A stretch of 25,578 nucleotides of DNA from JBBPYR01 sp038199755 (GTDB lineage Bacteria; Chloroflexota; Ktedonobacteria; Ktedonobacterales; Ktedonobacteraceae): the NCBI GenBank assembly GCA_038199755.1, contig JBBPYR010000139.1, positions 1 to 25,578 on the forward strand, written 5' to 3'. A program made the position numbers and the translations under genes. How positions within the stretch are numbered: the first letter of the stretch is position 1; the number at the start of each line of letters is the position of its first letter. The notes under the pieces were generated by a model. The model saw nothing but the letters and a program-made list of their open reading frames with translations, was not told the DNA's origin and did not search any database. Positions 24,256 to 25,578 of the stretch are shown one piece after another.

Positions 24256-25170
24256 CTAGGACGACTTGCTGATGAGCTCGTTGGTGACCCATCGTGCGAC
24301 GTTTTCGGGATATGGGGCGGGCAAGATGAGGACGATGTGCTGGAAGCTGGCGTCGATGGCTTCAGCGATCGAGTCCCGGGTGTTGCTGGGGTGGTCGTAG
24401 GAGACTGGCAGGACGATGGATCGGGTGATCGAGGCGGGGTCGCGACCAATCTCGGCGCAGAAGCGGTCCAGGAGAGTGCCTCGACGGACGGCGTCATCGA
24501 TGTCGCCACCGGGGATGTTCCACAGGTCGGCATGCTCGGCGACCACGCGCAGCGTCGCGGTAGAGCGTCCGCCGATCAGTATTGGCGGATGAGGTCGCTG
24601 GGCGGGTTTGGGGTTGCAGAACGCTCCGGTGAGGTGGAGGTAGGTGCCGTCGAAGTCGAACGGTTCGGTCTCGGTCCACAACCGTCGGATGACCGTGCAT
24701 GCTTCGGCGAGGCTCCCAACCGCGTGGGCAGAGTCGTGGAAGGGCAGGCCGTGTGCCTCGTACTCACGCCGGGCCACAGGGTGGCTTGGCCGTGAGCCAG
24801 CGCCGATGCCAAAGTCGAGCCGCCCACCGGAGACGACGTCGACGGTCGCAGCGATCTTGGCCAGCATCGCGGGCGGGCGGAAGCGGTTGCTGGTCACGAG
24901 CAGCCCGATGCGCAGTCGTTCGGTTTGTGCGGCGAGGGCTGAGAGCAGTGTCCAGCCTTCGAAGGTCGGTCCGTTCGGGTCGCCGCCGATCGGCATGAGG
25001 TGATCGAACAGCCACGCATGCTCGATCTCCGGGATCGTGTCCGCCTCTCGCCAAACCCGCAGAATGTCGTGATAGCTGACCTGCGATGGGGCCGTCATGA
25101 TCCCGAAACGCGGTCCTGTCGTGTGCGCGCTCATGGCCACGTCCGTAATCGCCATATCTGATTCGTTCAT
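24256..25170 (-). CDS. LLM-class (F420/FMN) flavin-dependent oxidoreductase
   Basis: A TIM-barrel luciferase-like enzyme of 304 residues from ATG 25170, preceded by GGAAGGAAGAGC; the open frame to 25344 runs through palindromes. Family blocks: FGIMTAPSQVSYHD near 22-35, AWLFDHLMPIGGDPNGPTFEGW near 52-73, LRIGLLVTSNRFRPPAMLAKIAATVDVVSGGRL near 85-117, FGIGAGSRPSH near 119-129, and PILIGGRSTATLRVVAEHADLWN. These favour an F420-dependent member. The gene looks clearly GC-richer, with more C/G-ending codons, than its neighbours, suggesting acquisition from an actinobacterium-like donor. It is a lone gene, with a palindrome-rich region upstream. Confidence 0.88.
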   Translation of the reverse strand: MNESDMAITDVAMSAHTTGPRFGIMTAPSQVSYHDILRVWREADTIPEIEHAWLFDHLMPIGGDPNGPTFEGWTLLSALAAQTERLRIGLLVTSNRFRPPAMLAKIAATVDVVSGGRLDFGIGAGSRPSHPVARREYEAHGLPFHDSAHAVGSLAEACTVIRRLWTETEPFDFDGTYLHLTGAFCNPKPAQRPHPPILIGGRSTATLRVVAEHADLWNIPGGDIDDAVRRGTLLDRFCAEIGRDPASITRSIVLPVSYDHPSNTRDSIAEAIDASFQHIVLILPAPYPENVARWVTNELISKSS

Positions 25171-25211
25171 AGAAAGCTCTTCCTTCCAGCTATTTCGCGG
25201 TTGATGTGGTA

Positions 25212-25223
25212 GGCGTTTTTGCC
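25212..25223. repeat. First copy of GGCGTTTTTGCC
   Basis: A 12-mer that recurs exactly at 25260-25271 inside the long hairpin. GGC/GCC can pair around the T-rich centre. Confidence 0.5.
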
Positions 25224-25246
25224 AACCATCTCTTCGGACTCGCCCT

Positions 25247-25284
25247 CGCTCTACCTGTCGGCGTTTTTGCCGACAGGTAGAGCG
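25247..25284. repeat. 16-bp perfect hairpin with T-rich loop
   Basis: CGCTCTACCTGTCGGC (25247-25262) and its exact complement (25269-25284) flank GTTTTT. It is too strong to be chance and lies 77 bp upstream of the LLM start. Without a trailing T-run it is not a standard terminator. Confidence 0.8.
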
Positions 25285-25369
25285 CCGAGCACGAACGAGC
25301 TGACCTGCACACCAGTGCGGCCTTGCAAGTTCGGGACTCATCACACGGCAAAGTCCGTAGGGACCAGCT

Positions 25370-25448
25370 TCAGCGCGTCTAATACGCTCAATTCATTGAG
25401 CGAGATTCGCGGAATCACAGGCGATCAATCGCCTTGGGGACGCGCTGA
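25370..25448. repeat. Three-armed cloverleaf palindrome, 79 nt
   Basis: The outer stem TCAGCGCGTC (25370-25379) pairs with 25439-25448 over 10 bp. Inside are three perfect hairpins: CGCTCAA-ttca-TTGAGCG (25385-25402), GATTC-gcg-GAATC (25404-25416) and AGGCGAT-ca-ATCGCCT (25419-25434). All four stems are mismatch-free. It is not a tRNA: loops are 2-4 nt and no T-loop motif exists. Confidence 0.8.
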
Positions 25449-25520
25449 TGCATTTTGACAATTTAATCTGGTAATCGCGTGAGCAGCAGCGAAGCGCACT
25501 ACAGGCTCCGTAGGCTACCT

Positions 25521-25576
25521 TTCCGATGGACTGAGTGCGATAGCACTAGCCGCGGTAGCGGCGTTGTCCATCGGAA
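25521..25576. repeat. Branched palindromic repeat, copy 2
   Basis: The outer stem TTCCGATGGAC/GTCCATCGGAA (25521-25531, 25566-25576) encloses TG, AGTGC-gata-GCACT (25534-25547), A, GCCGC-ggta-GCGGC (25549-25562) and GTT. The order and the linkers TG, A and GTT are those of copy 1 at 16278-16322. The window ends 2 nt later. Between this and the cloverleaf, only CTAC...GTAG (25499-25513) is seen. Confidence 0.75.
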
Positions 25577-25578
25577 TA

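Noticed and set aside
24337..25003. Several plus-strand frames opposite the LLM oxidoreductase gene
   Set aside because: High GC makes long spurious frames common. The minus-strand LLM protein accounts for the region.
25370..25448. Cloverleaf as a tRNA or tmRNA gene
   Set aside because: Length is tRNA-like, but the loops are 2-4 nt, there is no T-loop or D-loop consensus and no 7-nt anticodon loop.

Overview
The window looks like a stretch of moderate-GC bacterial chromosome from a soil heterotroph. The mix of catabolic enzymes, Uma2-type genes, ECF sigma/zinc-finger anti-sigma genes, and AT-rich intergenic DNA full of palindromes resembles Chloroflexota of the Ktedonobacteria type. That placement is inference from protein flavour only. 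No rRNA, tRNA, CRISPR array, integrase or intact transposase was seen.

Left third (1-8113). A terminator hairpin closes whatever lies upstream. A four-gene catabolic operon follows: RraA-like aldolase, SDR dehydrogenase, hydantoinase/oxoprolinase A and hydantoinase/oxoprolinase B. The last three are almost contiguous. Next is a metal-responsive MerR regulator with a textbook 19-bp-spacer promoter and palindromic operator, apparently co-transcribed with a DsrE-family protein. An APH-like phosphotransferase lies convergent to them.

Middle (8114-17743). An ABC sugar-type permease and a Tat/lipoprotein solute-binding protein converge, with no second permease or ATPase between or beside them. Then come a COG3573-type FAD dehydrogenase, an internally deleted ilvD/edd dehydratase remnant, a Uma2-family protein whose expected catalytic Glu is Lys, and a GntR/FCD regulator, FAH-family hydrolase and MFS transporter set. 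The MFS gene is split by one in-frame TGA.

Right third (17744-25578). About 740 bp holds the remains of four unrelated genes laid end to end on the minus strand: an MDR oxidoreductase tail, a frameshifted YceI piece, a TMEM175 head and a GNAT tail. They abut an ECF sigma factor gene. A short zinc-finger anti-sigma-like gene is divergent from the sigma factor. A minus-strand operon (SDR, DUF5938/saccharopine-dehydrogenase-like protein, acyl-CoA synthetase) is driven by a promoter overlapping two 20-bp direct repeats, a likely operator. A decayed class-V aminotransferase tail and a GC-rich LLM (F420-type) oxidoreductase gene follow. The last 330 bp is packed with perfect palindromes, including a 79-nt three-armed cloverleaf.

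Themes. The enzymes suggest uptake and breakdown of small organic acids or amides and of acyl-CoA-activated compounds, under local GntR control and, by inference, unlinked TetR-like regulators. Overlaid on this is strong evidence of gene decay by deletion. There is also a family of branched palindromic repeats: two copies, at 16278-16322 and 25521-25576, share junction bases while their stems differ in a compensated way. That repeat is the best candidate here for something undescribed.
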